Assembly (NCBI RefSeq): GCF_014779715.1 | Contig: NZ_JACXYU010000003.1 | Coordinates: 372,001 to 436,000, forward strand | Direction: 5' to 3' | DNA length: 64,000 nt | Origin: Streptomyces chumphonensis | GTDB taxonomy: Bacteria; Actinomycetota; Actinomycetes; Streptomycetales; Streptomycetaceae | Shown here: positions 34,291-43,148 of the stretch, piece after piece | Position numbering within the stretch: position 1 is the first letter of the stretch | How the letters are laid out: each line of letters starts with the position of its first letter | The notes under the pieces: generated by a model | The model's database searches: none | Seen by the model: only the letters and a program-made list of their open reading frames with translations | What the model was told of the DNA's origin: nothing | Program-made: the position numbers and the translations under genes

Positions 34291-36315
34291 TCAGGGGAAG
34301 GGATGCGGGGCGGACGCCAGCTCCCGCGGGGTCAGGTCCCGCTCGGCACGGCCCGCCCGCCGCAGACCGGAGAGCATCCGGGGCATGCGCGGGGCACGCT
34401 GCCTGCTCCAGCCGAAGTCCAGCGGCAGCAGGCCGGGCACGTGGGTGCTGACGGTGCGCAGGCCCATGCGCGACTGCTCGGGCGTGGTCTGGTCCACCGC
34501 GATGACGTCGTGTCCGGCGGCCACCAGGTCGTCCCGCACGAGCGTGAGCTCCTCCAGCAGGTCGGCTCCGCCCGGCCGCCGGGCACCCTCCCAGCCGGGG
34601 AAGGACTCGGCCAGCGGCAGGATGCCCTCCGGTTCCAGGAAGGACGTGGCGTGCTCGGCCATCCGCGGCAGACCGTACAGCTGGGCGTGGTCCTTCAGTT
34701 GCCGGACCTGGGTGAAGTCCTGCGCCATGGCCTCCAGTTCGTGCCGCCGCTCGGCCACCTGGCCGGGCAGGTGCGGGATGTAGGTGAGCACCTCGCACAG
34801 CGCGGCGCCGACGGTGCGCTCGGGGTCGAATCCGGCGGCGGCGGCGAAGGAGAGGGTGCCGGGGCCGCCGTCGCTGCGCACCGCGAGGGCCGTCACCACC
34901 GGCACGCCGTTCCCCATCCGGGTGTCGTAGGCGCGGACGTCGTAGCCGTGCAGCGCGGCCCGGTCCCGCAGTGAGCGGATGCCGGTGCCCCGGCAGGAGT
35001 CCAGGTCGATCCCGGTGAGCGCGGGCCGCGCGTACCACGCCAGGAGGAACGCGTCGCGTTCGATCAGTTCGAGGAGGCCGAAGAGGACGGCCTCCTCCAG
35101 ACCGCCGCCGGTGGCACAGCCGTTGGAACACTCGAAGACGAAGTTGTCGGCCGCCACGCCCGCGCTGTAGTGCACCAGCCGGGCGGGCACGAGCACCGGT
35201 TCGTCGTCGCGCAGCGAGTGGCCCCACACCCAGGGGATCGGGCGGTCGGGGTCGAAGGGGCTGACCAGGGGATCGGTCGCGTACGTCTCGGGGGCGTAGG
35301 TGCCGCACTCCCGGGGGTCCAGCACCCGCAGCCCGGCCTCCCGCAGGTCGTGGAACGAGCGCTCGACCGGGGACGTCCCCCGGCGCCGGTGGGTGCCCGC
35401 GTACCGTTCGAGCCCCTCCAGGTAGGCCAGCGTGCGGCTGGCGGCGTAGGCGTCGGCCTGGCCGCTCCAGGTCACGTCGTTCAGCCCCGCGTAGCCGCGC
35501 ACGAAGTGCGAGCCGGCCACCGGTGCCGTCGTCGTGGAGGCCGGGTTGAGCCAGGTGCCGGAGCCGAGCGCTCCGCACACGGGGTTGGCGAGGGCCAGCG
35601 TCGGCAGCGGGTAGGCGTCGGCCGGTCGCCCGCGAGACCCGGAGGGGTCCGTCTTGACGGCGGTCCGCAACCGCATGCGGGCGTCCTCCGGAGTGTCGGG
35701 GCGGGGCCGGACGCAGTGCGGGCACAGGGGTTCGGGCAGCAGCGGGAAGCGGGCCGTGGCCAGGGTGGCCAGGTCCACCCGGACGACCTGGCGCAGCCGG
35801 GTGTCCGGCGCGTCCGGCCGTGCCGCGGGGTCGGCCGGACGCGCCGGGGCCGGGCCGCCGGCCGCCACGCGGTAGGCGGCCCACACGGCGTCCACCATCC
35901 AGGGCGTGAGCACCGGCCAGGCCCGGGCGCCGGCGGGCGGCTCGCCGAGCTCCAGTGCCTCGCGTTCGGAGCGGCTGCGCAGCCGCTGCCAGCGCATGGC
36001 CAGGCACCGGCCGCAGGCGGGCGGGGCCTGGGGCGGCGCGGTGGTGTCCGTACCCCAGGGCCCCAGCAGGACGGCTCGGGCGGTCAGGTGCACGGTGGCG
36101 GCGGGCCGGGCCCCGGCGTGCGGGTCCGGGTGGCCGGCGCCGAGCGTGTCGGCGGCTCCGAGCGGCACGACCCGGGGCTCCGGGAGCGTCTCACCGGGGG
36201 GCAGGTCCCGGTGGCGGGCGAGGAGCCGACGCTCCAGCGCGGCCCGGGCGGCCTCCAGGGGGGCGCCCGCGGTGTCCGGAGTCGCCGGGGTCGCGGCGGG
36301 GGTGGTCGCGGTCAT
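34291..36315 (-). CDS. YcaO cyclodehydratase 1
   Basis: A 674-residue protein of the azoline-forming YcaO family. It has an N-terminal zinc-ribbon pattern (CGRC and, about 95 residues later, CPHC), then the YcaO ATP-binding core with ANPVCGALGSG, SRTLAYLEGLERYAG, SNGCATGGGLEEAVLFGLLELIERDAF and VVTALAV. It ends in PHPFP, matching the C-terminal Pro-rich motif typical of azoline-forming members. It activates backbone amides with ATP to cyclise Cys/Ser/Thr. Its ATG overlaps the ABC permease stop (ATGA). It is the last gene of the operon and about 40% alike by eye to the YcaO at 44.8-46.7 kb; division of labour is inferred. Confidence 0.9.
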   Translation of the reverse strand: MTATTPAATPATPDTAGAPLEAARAALERRLLARHRDLPPGETLPEPRVVPLGAADTLGAGHPDPHAGARPAATVHLTARAVLLGPWGTDTTAPPQAPPACGRCLAMRWQRLRSRSEREALELGEPPAGARAWPVLTPWMVDAVWAAYRVAAGGPAPARPADPAARPDAPDTRLRQVVRVDLATLATARFPLLPEPLCPHCVRPRPDTPEDARMRLRTAVKTDPSGSRGRPADAYPLPTLALANPVCGALGSGTWLNPASTTTAPVAGSHFVRGYAGLNDVTWSGQADAYAASRTLAYLEGLERYAGTHRRRGTSPVERSFHDLREAGLRVLDPRECGTYAPETYATDPLVSPFDPDRPIPWVWGHSLRDDEPVLVPARLVHYSAGVAADNFVFECSNGCATGGGLEEAVLFGLLELIERDAFLLAWYARPALTGIDLDSCRGTGIRSLRDRAALHGYDVRAYDTRMGNGVPVVTALAVRSDGGPGTLSFAAAAGFDPERTVGAALCEVLTYIPHLPGQVAERRHELEAMAQDFTQVRQLKDHAQLYGLPRMAEHATSFLEPEGILPLAESFPGWEGARRPGGADLLEELTLVRDDLVAAGHDVIAVDQTTPEQSRMGLRTVSTHVPGLLPLDFGWSRQRAPRMPRMLSGLRRAGRAERDLTPRELASAPHPFP

Positions 36316-37067
36316 GTGCGGTCGCTCCAGCGGAAGGTCCGCAGCCCGAGAAGGCCGAAGACGAGGGCGAAGGCGGCCAGTCCTCCGCATGCCGCCAGGA
36401 CGTCGGTGGCGCCGCCGTCGCCGGTCACGGCGGCGGAGACGCCGTCGTTGAAGTAGCGCAGCGGCAGCGCCCAGGAGAGGGTCTGCAGCCAGGAGGGCAT
36501 GGCGTCCAGCGGGTAGAAGGAGCCGGAGAGGAAGGCCATGGGCACCATCACGCAGTTGGCCACGGCGGCGACGGCCTCCGGCGTCCGGGTGAAGGAGCCG
36601 ATGACGACGCCGATGGCCAGGAACGCGGTGATGCCGAGGAGCAGCACCGGCAGGGCGAGCGGCCAGTCGCCCGAGAGCTCCAGCCCGAACGGCGGCAGAA
36701 GCGCGGTGAGGACGAAGACCGCGGCCTGGACGAGTCCGATGACCAGCGCCAGGCCGTAGCGGGAGCCGATGACGGCGGAGAGCCGGGTGGGCGTCATCCG
36801 GATGAGCCGCAGCAGGTCGTCGCGCCGCCACTGCATGAGGACGAACGCCACACCGAACACGGCGGCGTTGGCGACGCCCCAGGAGAGCACTCCCGGGGCG
36901 ATGTAGGAGATGTAGGGGCGCCCGGTCTCGTCGACCTCCTGACCGGAGAAGATCAGCCCGAACACCACCAGGAACAGCAGCGGGAAGGCAAAGGTGAAGA
37001 AGAGGGTGGTCTTGTCCCGGGTGTAGGCCCGGTAGCCGGCCGCGCTCAGGGCCGCGTATGCGCTCAT
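36312..37067 (-). CDS. ABC-2 type permease
   Basis: A 251-residue membrane protein with six hydrophobic helices in the ABC-2 exporter arrangement. The N-terminal cytoplasmic segment (MSAYAALSAAGYRAYTRDK) precedes a helix LFFTFAFPLLFLVVFGLIF; the NCVMVPMAFLSGSFYPLDAMP segment is the signature region of this permease class. It pairs with the ATPase encoded upstream. Export of the mature peptide, or self-immunity, is the expected role. The ATG at 37067 is 43 bases after the ATPase stop, and its own stop overlaps the next start. Confidence 0.9.
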   Translation of the reverse strand: MSAYAALSAAGYRAYTRDKTTLFFTFAFPLLFLVVFGLIFSGQEVDETGRPYISYIAPGVLSWGVANAAVFGVAFVLMQWRRDDLLRLIRMTPTRLSAVIGSRYGLALVIGLVQAAVFVLTALLPPFGLELSGDWPLALPVLLLGITAFLAIGVVIGSFTRTPEAVAAVANCVMVPMAFLSGSFYPLDAMPSWLQTLSWALPLRYFNDGVSAAVTGDGGATDVLAACGGLAAFALVFGLLGLRTFRWSDRT

Positions 37068-37110
37068 GCAGGTGCTCCGAAGACGTTGCGGGGGAGTGGC
37101 GGGACGGCGG

Positions 37111-38061
37111 TCAGCCGGCGGTGCCGGTGAGCTGCAGGTAGACGTCCTCCAGGCTCGGGGTGCGGGTCCGCACGCCCTCCAGCCCGGCGACCTCGGCGAC
37201 CGCGGCGAGCACCGGCCCGGAGTCCTCCGTCTCCAGCACCACCACGTCGCCGTCCGTCGTCACGTTCAGGACACCGGGCAGCGAGCGGGCGGTGGGCAGC
37301 GGCAGCCGTTCGGCGGGCACCAGGAGCCGTGTCGTGGTGGCACCGGCGGTGATCAGCCGGTGCGGGGTGTCCAGGGCGGTGATGCGGCCGCGGACCATGA
37401 TCGCCACCCGGTCGCAGAGTTCCTCGGCCTCGTCGAGGTGGTGGGTGGTGTAGACGATCGTGCGGCCGGCGCCCTTGAGGCCGCGCAGCACCTCCCACAG
37501 GTCCCGCCGCGCCTGCGGGTCGAGGGAGGCGGTCGGCTCGTCCAGGAAGATGAGCTCGGGATCGTGGACGAGGGCGGCGGCGATGGCCAGGCGCTGCCGC
37601 TGTCCACCGGAGAGGTCGTCCACCCGGACGTCGCCGTGCTCGGTGAGGCCGACGGCGGCGAGGGTGCTCTCCGCCCGGGCCCGGTCGGCGCCGTACAGGG
37701 CGGCGACGGTGCGCAGGTGCTCGCGGGCGGTCAGCCGCACGAAGAAGGCCGACGCCTGGGTCTGTACGCCCAGGCGGGGGAGTAGTTGCACGTCCCGGGG
37801 CCAGGGGCGGTGGCCGAGTACGGTGACCGTCCCCGCGTCGGCGCGCCGCAGTCCCTCCATGATCTCCACCACCGTGGTCTTGCCCGCGCCGTTGGGCCCG
37901 AGCAGTCCGAAGAACTCCCCGCGGCCGACCCGCAGGCTCACCCCGTCCACGGCGCGCACGTCCCCGTACCGCTTGTGGACGTCCTCCAGGACGACGGCCG
38001 GTTCGGGCGCGCCCTCCGCCGGGGCGTCGGTGGCCTGGCTCGGCCGGTGGTTCGTGGTCAC
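37111..38061 (-). CDS. ABC transporter ATP-binding protein
   Basis: A 316-residue ATPase with Walker A GPNGAGKT (55-62), signature LSGGQRQRLAIA, Walker B LIFLDEP and the switch His in VYTTHHLDEAEE. The C-terminal ~80 residues form the extra domain common in DrrA-like drug and bacteriocin exporters. An N-terminal 20-residue tail is polar. It drives the ABC-2 permease encoded downstream. GTG at 38061 has AAGGAG six bases upstream and follows the M50 protease stop by 26 bases. Confidence 0.93.
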   Translation of the reverse strand: MTTNHRPSQATDAPAEGAPEPAVVLEDVHKRYGDVRAVDGVSLRVGRGEFFGLLGPNGAGKTTVVEIMEGLRRADAGTVTVLGHRPWPRDVQLLPRLGVQTQASAFFVRLTAREHLRTVAALYGADRARAESTLAAVGLTEHGDVRVDDLSGGQRQRLAIAAALVHDPELIFLDEPTASLDPQARRDLWEVLRGLKGAGRTIVYTTHHLDEAEELCDRVAIMVRGRITALDTPHRLITAGATTTRLLVPAERLPLPTARSLPGVLNVTTDGDVVVLETEDSGPVLAAVAEVAGLEGVRTRTPSLEDVYLQLTGTAG

Positions 38062-38087
38062 GGTGGACTCCTTACGGGGGCGAAGCG

Positions 38088-39278
38088 TTACGCGGTGGTG
38101 AGGATGTGGCGGACGAGGAGGACGGCACCGGTCAGCAGGAGCAGCACGACGCCGACGGCCCCGGCCGCGTAGGCGCGGTAGGCGCGGCGGGCCCGAGCGG
38201 GATAGCGGGCGGCCTCGGGGTCCCGGCGCAGGGCGAGCCCGACGTAGCGGCGGCTGGAGGCGGCCAGTTCGGCGGTGCCGAGGAGCTGGGCGACGACCTT
38301 GTAGCCGTCCAGCGGCGGCAGCGGAACGAGCATGGCGAGCGCCTGGAGCGCGCCGAGGAAGAGGAAGCCGCCGAGCGCCTGACCGGTCGCGCCCGGCGGG
38401 CGGGCCAGGGCCCACAGCCCGAAGAACGGGAGCAGGAGGAGGAGGTTGGTGACGGCCCCGGCGAGGGCGGTGGCGATCCGGGCCGTGCGCCCGGGCAGGT
38501 AGAGGTAGTCCTCGACCGTGCAGTACATGATCACCACGGGGAACCGCCAGCGGAGGCCGATCTCGCCGACGCGTCCTCCGTAGTGCCGGGCGACGAGGCC
38601 GTGGGCCAACTCGTGCAGCGCCGTGCTCAGCCACAGCAGGGTCGCGCCGGCTGTGAGCAGCACCGGGTTGCGGAACAACTCCACCGCTCCGGTCGCGAGT
38701 TCACCGACGTGCCAGGCCAGCACGAGGGTCATCGCACCGACCAGGAACAGCAGCGGAACCGCCCACCGCCGTGCCAGCAGGAAGCCGAGCGCTTCGTGCA
38801 GCCGTCCCGCCGTCGCGTGGGCGTCCGCGACGAGCCGGACGCTGCCGGCGAGCACGCCGTTGCCCCCGCGCCCCCTCCCGCGCCCGTCGGCCGTACCGCC
38901 CCCGGACGCCTCCGCGCTCCCGCCCCCCGCCGTACCGGGGGGCTCGGCCGGGGCGGGACCGCCCGCCAGCAGGCCGCGCCCGCCCAGGAGTCCGAGGATC
39001 TGACGCCAGTGGCCCTCGCCCAGCCGCCTGCCGTACGCCCGCGCGTACGCCGCGCCGATCTCGTCCGGCGTGCGGGTGCCGTCCATGCGGGTGATGAGGA
39101 AGTGCTCCTTCACCCCGACCTGGAAGGACTGGCCCGAGGCGGTGTCCTTCACCAGGTGCACCCGGCGCGGCCCGTGCAGGACCTCACCGCTGACCAGCAC
39201 CCCGGGCCGCAGCGCGGGACGGTAGCCGTCCTCGGGTCGCGGGGGCGCCGCCCGGCCCGGTGGTCCCTCGGCACTCAC
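38088..39278 (-). CDS. M50-type membrane zinc metalloprotease with RRE-like N-terminus
   Basis: A 396-residue protein. The N-terminal ~105 residues (VHLVKDTASGQSFQVGVKEHFLITRMDG, then a helical part ending GLLGGRGLLAGG) look like a PqqD/RRE-type peptide-binding domain, as in putative peptide zinc metalloproteases. A Gly/Ala-rich linker follows, then about six membrane helices with the site HELAH (His222, Glu223, His226) and a late PLPPLDGYK Asp. This suggests intramembrane cleavage of a peptide, so it is a candidate leader protease or immunity protein. The GTG at 39278 overlaps the preceding stop by GTGA. Confidence 0.83.
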   Translation of the reverse strand: MSAEGPPGRAAPPRPEDGYRPALRPGVLVSGEVLHGPRRVHLVKDTASGQSFQVGVKEHFLITRMDGTRTPDEIGAAYARAYGRRLGEGHWRQILGLLGGRGLLAGGPAPAEPPGTAGGGSAEASGGGTADGRGRGRGGNGVLAGSVRLVADAHATAGRLHEALGFLLARRWAVPLLFLVGAMTLVLAWHVGELATGAVELFRNPVLLTAGATLLWLSTALHELAHGLVARHYGGRVGEIGLRWRFPVVIMYCTVEDYLYLPGRTARIATALAGAVTNLLLLLPFFGLWALARPPGATGQALGGFLFLGALQALAMLVPLPPLDGYKVVAQLLGTAELAASSRRYVGLALRRDPEAARYPARARRAYRAYAAGAVGVVLLLLTGAVLLVRHILTTA

Positions 39279-40354
39279 GGCGCGCTCCGGGCGGCCGGGG
39301 CGGCGAGCGGTTCGTGCAGGGAGCGGGCGAGGACGTGGGCGAGGTAGGCCTCGTCCCGCATGGTCACGTGCAGCCGGTTGTTCGTCATGTGCATGTAGGG
39401 CGAGAGCAGGACGCGCAGGGCCTGGCCGGGGTCGGTGATCCGCTCGTCGCGTTCGCCGTCCCAGGAACGGAAGACCAGCTCTCCCGCCTCGGCGGCGGCC
39501 ACGGCGCGGGCGCGCAGCTCGCGGCAGTGGACGGCCCACCGGGCGAGGAAGGCGGGCAGCCGGGCGGCCGGGTCCTCCGCCGAGGTCGCCTCCCGGATGA
39601 GGGCGAACCGTCGCGCCAGGTCGGGGGCCATGGCCGCGTAGTTGGTGTCGTACTCGTCACTGCCGATGAAGTTGGTGCCCGGATAGAGCGTGTGCCAGAA
39701 CTCGTAGTAGCTGTGCAGGAACTCGGCCAGTTCCTCCCGGTCGGGCAGGAAGCAGCCGGCCATCACCATCATGAGCTGCGCGGAGGTGCCCAGGAGCACG
39801 GTGCGCAGGTGCAGGTTCTTGGTGTCGAACGCCTCGACGACGAGGTCGCTGGAGTGCCGGAAGTGCCACTCGGCCAGGTCGATGCCGACCGGGCCGCCGT
39901 ACTTGCCGTACTCCGGCGCGTACTCCATGGCGTGCCGCGAGTTGTTGGGCCGCAGGTTCATCCGGCCCTCGCCGTCCAGGTAGGGCGCGCGGTCCTGACC
40001 GGAGAACTCGACGTCGAAGAGGGTGTTGTAGAACTCGTTCAGAAAGCCGGTGTCCACCTCGTACAGCGCGGGCCGCTCGGCGAGGAACGCGTCGATCGCC
40101 TCCTCGGTGCGGCGGCGCACCCGCGCCTCGTGCTCCGGTGCGGAGGGCCGCACCCGCAGCCGTACGTGCGGCCCCTCCAGCCAGTAGTTGATGAAGAACC
40201 AGCCCGCCAGCAGGCCGTCGTCCGCCAGGGAGTCCACCAGCGGGCGCACGCACTGGAGCAGCAGGGGCCGGGGGTTGGCGGCGTAGAAGATGTGGGTGGC
40301 CTGCCAGGCTCCGGGCCCGGCCGGCGCCGCCGCGGTGGGCGCGTGGTCCGTCAC
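39275..40354 (-). CDS. LanB C-terminal (SpaB_C-like) elimination protein
   Basis: A 359-residue protein starting WQATHIFYAANPRPLLLQCVRPLVDSL, with FFINYWLEGPHVRLRVRPS, the typical opening of the stand-alone 'thiopeptide-type bacteriocin biosynthesis' family. In split LanB systems this unit removes glutamate from glutamylated Ser/Thr to give dehydroamino acids; a distantly related set forms the central pyridine of thiopeptides. Only one such protein is encoded here, so the elimination role is favoured. GTG at 40354 overlaps the LanB-N stop, so the two halves are made together. Confidence 0.85.
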   Translation of the reverse strand: MTDHAPTAAAPAGPGAWQATHIFYAANPRPLLLQCVRPLVDSLADDGLLAGWFFINYWLEGPHVRLRVRPSAPEHEARVRRRTEEAIDAFLAERPALYEVDTGFLNEFYNTLFDVEFSGQDRAPYLDGEGRMNLRPNNSRHAMEYAPEYGKYGGPVGIDLAEWHFRHSSDLVVEAFDTKNLHLRTVLLGTSAQLMMVMAGCFLPDREELAEFLHSYYEFWHTLYPGTNFIGSDEYDTNYAAMAPDLARRFALIREATSAEDPAARLPAFLARWAVHCRELRARAVAAAEAGELVFRSWDGERDERITDPGQALRVLLSPYMHMTNNRLHVTMRDEAYLAHVLARSLHEPLAAPAARSAP

Positions 40355-43137
40355 GGCACGTCCTTTCTCTCGGTTCCCTCACCGCGCGGAGCCGGGGTCC
40401 CGCCGCCCCGCACGGTCTCGACGGCGAGTTCCGCCACGTGCCGGCCCTCCGGGGTGACGGTGTGCAGGGCGTCCTCGTCCGGCAGCGCCTCGCGCAGGGC
40501 GACGCGGGCCTCGGCGGAGCCCAGCAGGGCCTCGAACGCGGTGAGCGACAGCACGCTGTCGAAGTCGACGTAGCTCGGCTTGGCGCCGGTGGCGCCGCGC
40601 GCCCCGCCCCCGCTGACGGTGGCGAACACCCGGTCCGGCAGGCCGTGCCGGCGCCGGAACCGGTGCCAGCCGAGGAACCACTCGGCGTCCGACGTCCCCG
40701 GTGCGCGCAGCGGCAGCGCGGCGGCCGGAGCGCTCCAGCGGCGGCGGCTGAGGACGAGGGCACCGTGCCGGACGCGGGGCCGGTGGGTCACGCCGTCCAC
40801 CGGCTCGCCCTCCGGGACCCCCGCCCAGACGTCCACCGGCGCCATGGACGTCGGTGAGAGCAGCAGCAGGGTGCGGGGGACCTCCGGCAGCGCGAGCGGC
40901 ACCAGGTAGCCGAGGTAGACCGGGACGACCTCGCGTTCCAGCCGCGTCGAGCGCAGCACCAGGCGGTCGGCCTCCTCGTCGTGCACCAGGTACAGGTCCT
41001 CCAGGTGCAGGCGCCGTTCGGGGGGCAGCGTGCCGCGCTCCCCGGGGCAGACGATCTCGTGGTCGGTGAGCCGGCCGTGCAGGTTGAGATTGCTGGTCAC
41101 CGGCCCGCCGGTGACCTCCGCGAAGACCGCTCCCTCGGGCTCCAGCCCGGCGTTGTGCGCGCGCAGCCGGTCGGAGAGCCCGTCGAAGCAGTGCGTGAAC
41201 CGGCTGAAGGGGAAGGACAGCCCGCCGTAGGAGCGGTTGAGCACGACCAGCGGGTCCTCGGCCCGGTCGGCCACCTGCACGTGGTGACTCAGCGGTACGA
41301 AGTCGGCGCTCAGCGGCGCGAGTTCGGCGGCCACCTCCTCCAGCACGTCGGCCGGGACCCCCAGTTCCGGCTCCGCTCCCCGGTGCTCCCACAGCTCCCG
41401 CATGTGGGCGGTGAAGGTCTGCCGGGCGGAGTCCAGCGCCCGCAGCTGCGGCAGGCCCAGCCAGTTCTCCTCGGGCGTGTAGCGGCCCTGTTCGTCGTAG
41501 GCCCGGCGGCGGGAGGTGAAGGTGAGGTACTGGTCGAAGAAGTCCTCGTGGAAGTCGTGCACGAGCTTGAGCAGGTCCTCGCAGCGCCCGCCGCGGCCGT
41601 GCCGGGCGACGAAGAAGCCCTTGAAGGTCACGCGTTGGGGCAGCGTGAGGTCGAAGGCGGGCAGCACGCCTTCGACCGCCCGCAGCGGCTCGGCGGCCAG
41701 CTCCGTGAAGGCCCCCCGGTCCATGGCCACCGGGGCGTCGGCCACGACGTCCTCGTAGAGCACCGTCTGGGGCACCTTCGCGTCCCGCGCGCCGAGCGCG
41801 CTCTGGACCTCGCCCAGCTGCCGGCGCAGCTCACCCAGCAGGCGGCGGCGCTCGGCGAGCGGCGCGTGCGGATAGGCCAGGGCCGCCCCGGCGGGCGCCG
41901 CCAGCACCTCCGCCAGCTCCCCGGCCCAGGGCCGGTCCAGCGCGCGCAGGGCCTGCCGGAAGGCCAGCAGCGGGTCGGTGTCGTACACCGTGGTGTGCAG
42001 GGAGGGCACCTGCACCATGCCCAGGCGCAGCAGCGCCTCCAGGTAGCGGGCGCACTCCTCCTCGCTCTCGCCGCTCTCGGCGGCCAGCCAGCGCGCGAGC
42101 TCGCCGTGGCGCAGCACCGGACGTCGCTCGAAGAGGGCGAGCAGCCGGTCCAGGGTGCCGCTGCGGCGCAGGAAGAACAGCCGGTCCTTGACCGCGTCGA
42201 AGGTCACCGCGCTGTCCTCGTCCCCGGCGGTGGTCCAGCGCCGTACGTAGCGCACCCGGTCGTCCTCCCGCCCCCAGCCGGAGGCCGGGGAGACGGGCAG
42301 GTCGGCGCAGCGGGCGGGGTCGGCGAGCACGGCGTCGGTGAGCCGACCCAGGGCCACGACGTTGAGCCGGGGGTGACTGCGCCACGCTCCACCGACCCGC
42401 ACCTCCCGCCCGGCCCCCGTCCCGGCGCCGGTGAAGTCACCGAGCGCCAGGGCGGTGAAGGTGCTGAACGGGCTCGTCTTGCAGGCGGTGCGGTACAGGT
42501 ACGCCAGCAGCGAGCGCTCGATCTTGCGCTGCCGCTTGTCGGGGGGCCCGCCCCCGGCGCGCAGGTAGCCGTCGAGTTGTGCGTCCAGCGAGGGGGAGGC
42601 GAGCAGCACCCCGGCGCGGAGCCGCTCGTCCCCGGCGATGCCGCGCAGCGCGTCGCGGGACGCGGCCAGTTCCTCCGCCAGCACCGGCCCGCCCTCGTCG
42701 AGCAGCGCGGCGAGCCGCGTCCGGCCGGTGAGCCAGTCGTCCAGCGCCCGGCCGACGTCGCCGTCCAGCGACCGGACATGGGCCAGGGCGGCCTCCGGCT
42801 CGCGGGGGAGGCGGTTGTTGAAGACCGCACGGCGCACGGCGAGGAGCCGGCGCCGCGAGGTCTCGTCCTCGTTGCGGCCGATCAGGTCGTGCAGCAGGTC
42901 ACCGACGGCCTCCCCGTCCGCTCGCAGCCGGTCGGACTCCGCCAGCACCGCGTCGGCCCAGCGGCGTCCGGCCGGGCAGCGCAGTCGGCGGACGGTCTCC
43001 ACCGGCAGGCCGGCCACCCGGAGCAGGAACGCCGGGCCGAGCCGCCAGTCACCCGGCCCGCCCGTTCCGGCGGCCCGGTGCCCCGTGGTCGGCCCGGTCG
43101 TCGCGGCACTCACCCGTGGTACGGCTGTGGCGCTCAT
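40351..43137 (-). CDS. Lantibiotic dehydratase (LanB), glutamylation part
   Basis: A 928-residue protein of the tRNA-dependent dehydratase family. Supporting segments include KIERSLLAYLYRTACKTSPFSTFTAL (typical of LanB N-terminal domains), VTFKGFFVARHGRGGRCEDLL, RNNRLPREPEAALAH-like helices and YLVPLALPEVPRTLLLLSP. It transfers Glu from glutamyl-tRNA to Ser/Thr of the precursor; elimination is done by the separate downstream protein. ATG at 43137 is chosen because GAGGAG precedes it; a GTG 5 codons upstream overlaps the SagB stop. Its presence means dehydroalanine or dehydrobutyrine may accompany the azoles. Confidence 0.9.
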   Translation of the reverse strand: MSATAVPRVSAATTGPTTGHRAAGTGGPGDWRLGPAFLLRVAGLPVETVRRLRCPAGRRWADAVLAESDRLRADGEAVGDLLHDLIGRNEDETSRRRLLAVRRAVFNNRLPREPEAALAHVRSLDGDVGRALDDWLTGRTRLAALLDEGGPVLAEELAASRDALRGIAGDERLRAGVLLASPSLDAQLDGYLRAGGGPPDKRQRKIERSLLAYLYRTACKTSPFSTFTALALGDFTGAGTGAGREVRVGGAWRSHPRLNVVALGRLTDAVLADPARCADLPVSPASGWGREDDRVRYVRRWTTAGDEDSAVTFDAVKDRLFFLRRSGTLDRLLALFERRPVLRHGELARWLAAESGESEEECARYLEALLRLGMVQVPSLHTTVYDTDPLLAFRQALRALDRPWAGELAEVLAAPAGAALAYPHAPLAERRRLLGELRRQLGEVQSALGARDAKVPQTVLYEDVVADAPVAMDRGAFTELAAEPLRAVEGVLPAFDLTLPQRVTFKGFFVARHGRGGRCEDLLKLVHDFHEDFFDQYLTFTSRRRAYDEQGRYTPEENWLGLPQLRALDSARQTFTAHMRELWEHRGAEPELGVPADVLEEVAAELAPLSADFVPLSHHVQVADRAEDPLVVLNRSYGGLSFPFSRFTHCFDGLSDRLRAHNAGLEPEGAVFAEVTGGPVTSNLNLHGRLTDHEIVCPGERGTLPPERRLHLEDLYLVHDEEADRLVLRSTRLEREVVPVYLGYLVPLALPEVPRTLLLLSPTSMAPVDVWAGVPEGEPVDGVTHRPRVRHGALVLSRRRWSAPAAALPLRAPGTSDAEWFLGWHRFRRRHGLPDRVFATVSGGGARGATGAKPSYVDFDSVLSLTAFEALLGSAEARVALREALPDEDALHTVTPEGRHVAELAVETVRGGGTPAPRGEGTERKDVP

Positions 43138-43148
43138 GGCGGCGCTCC

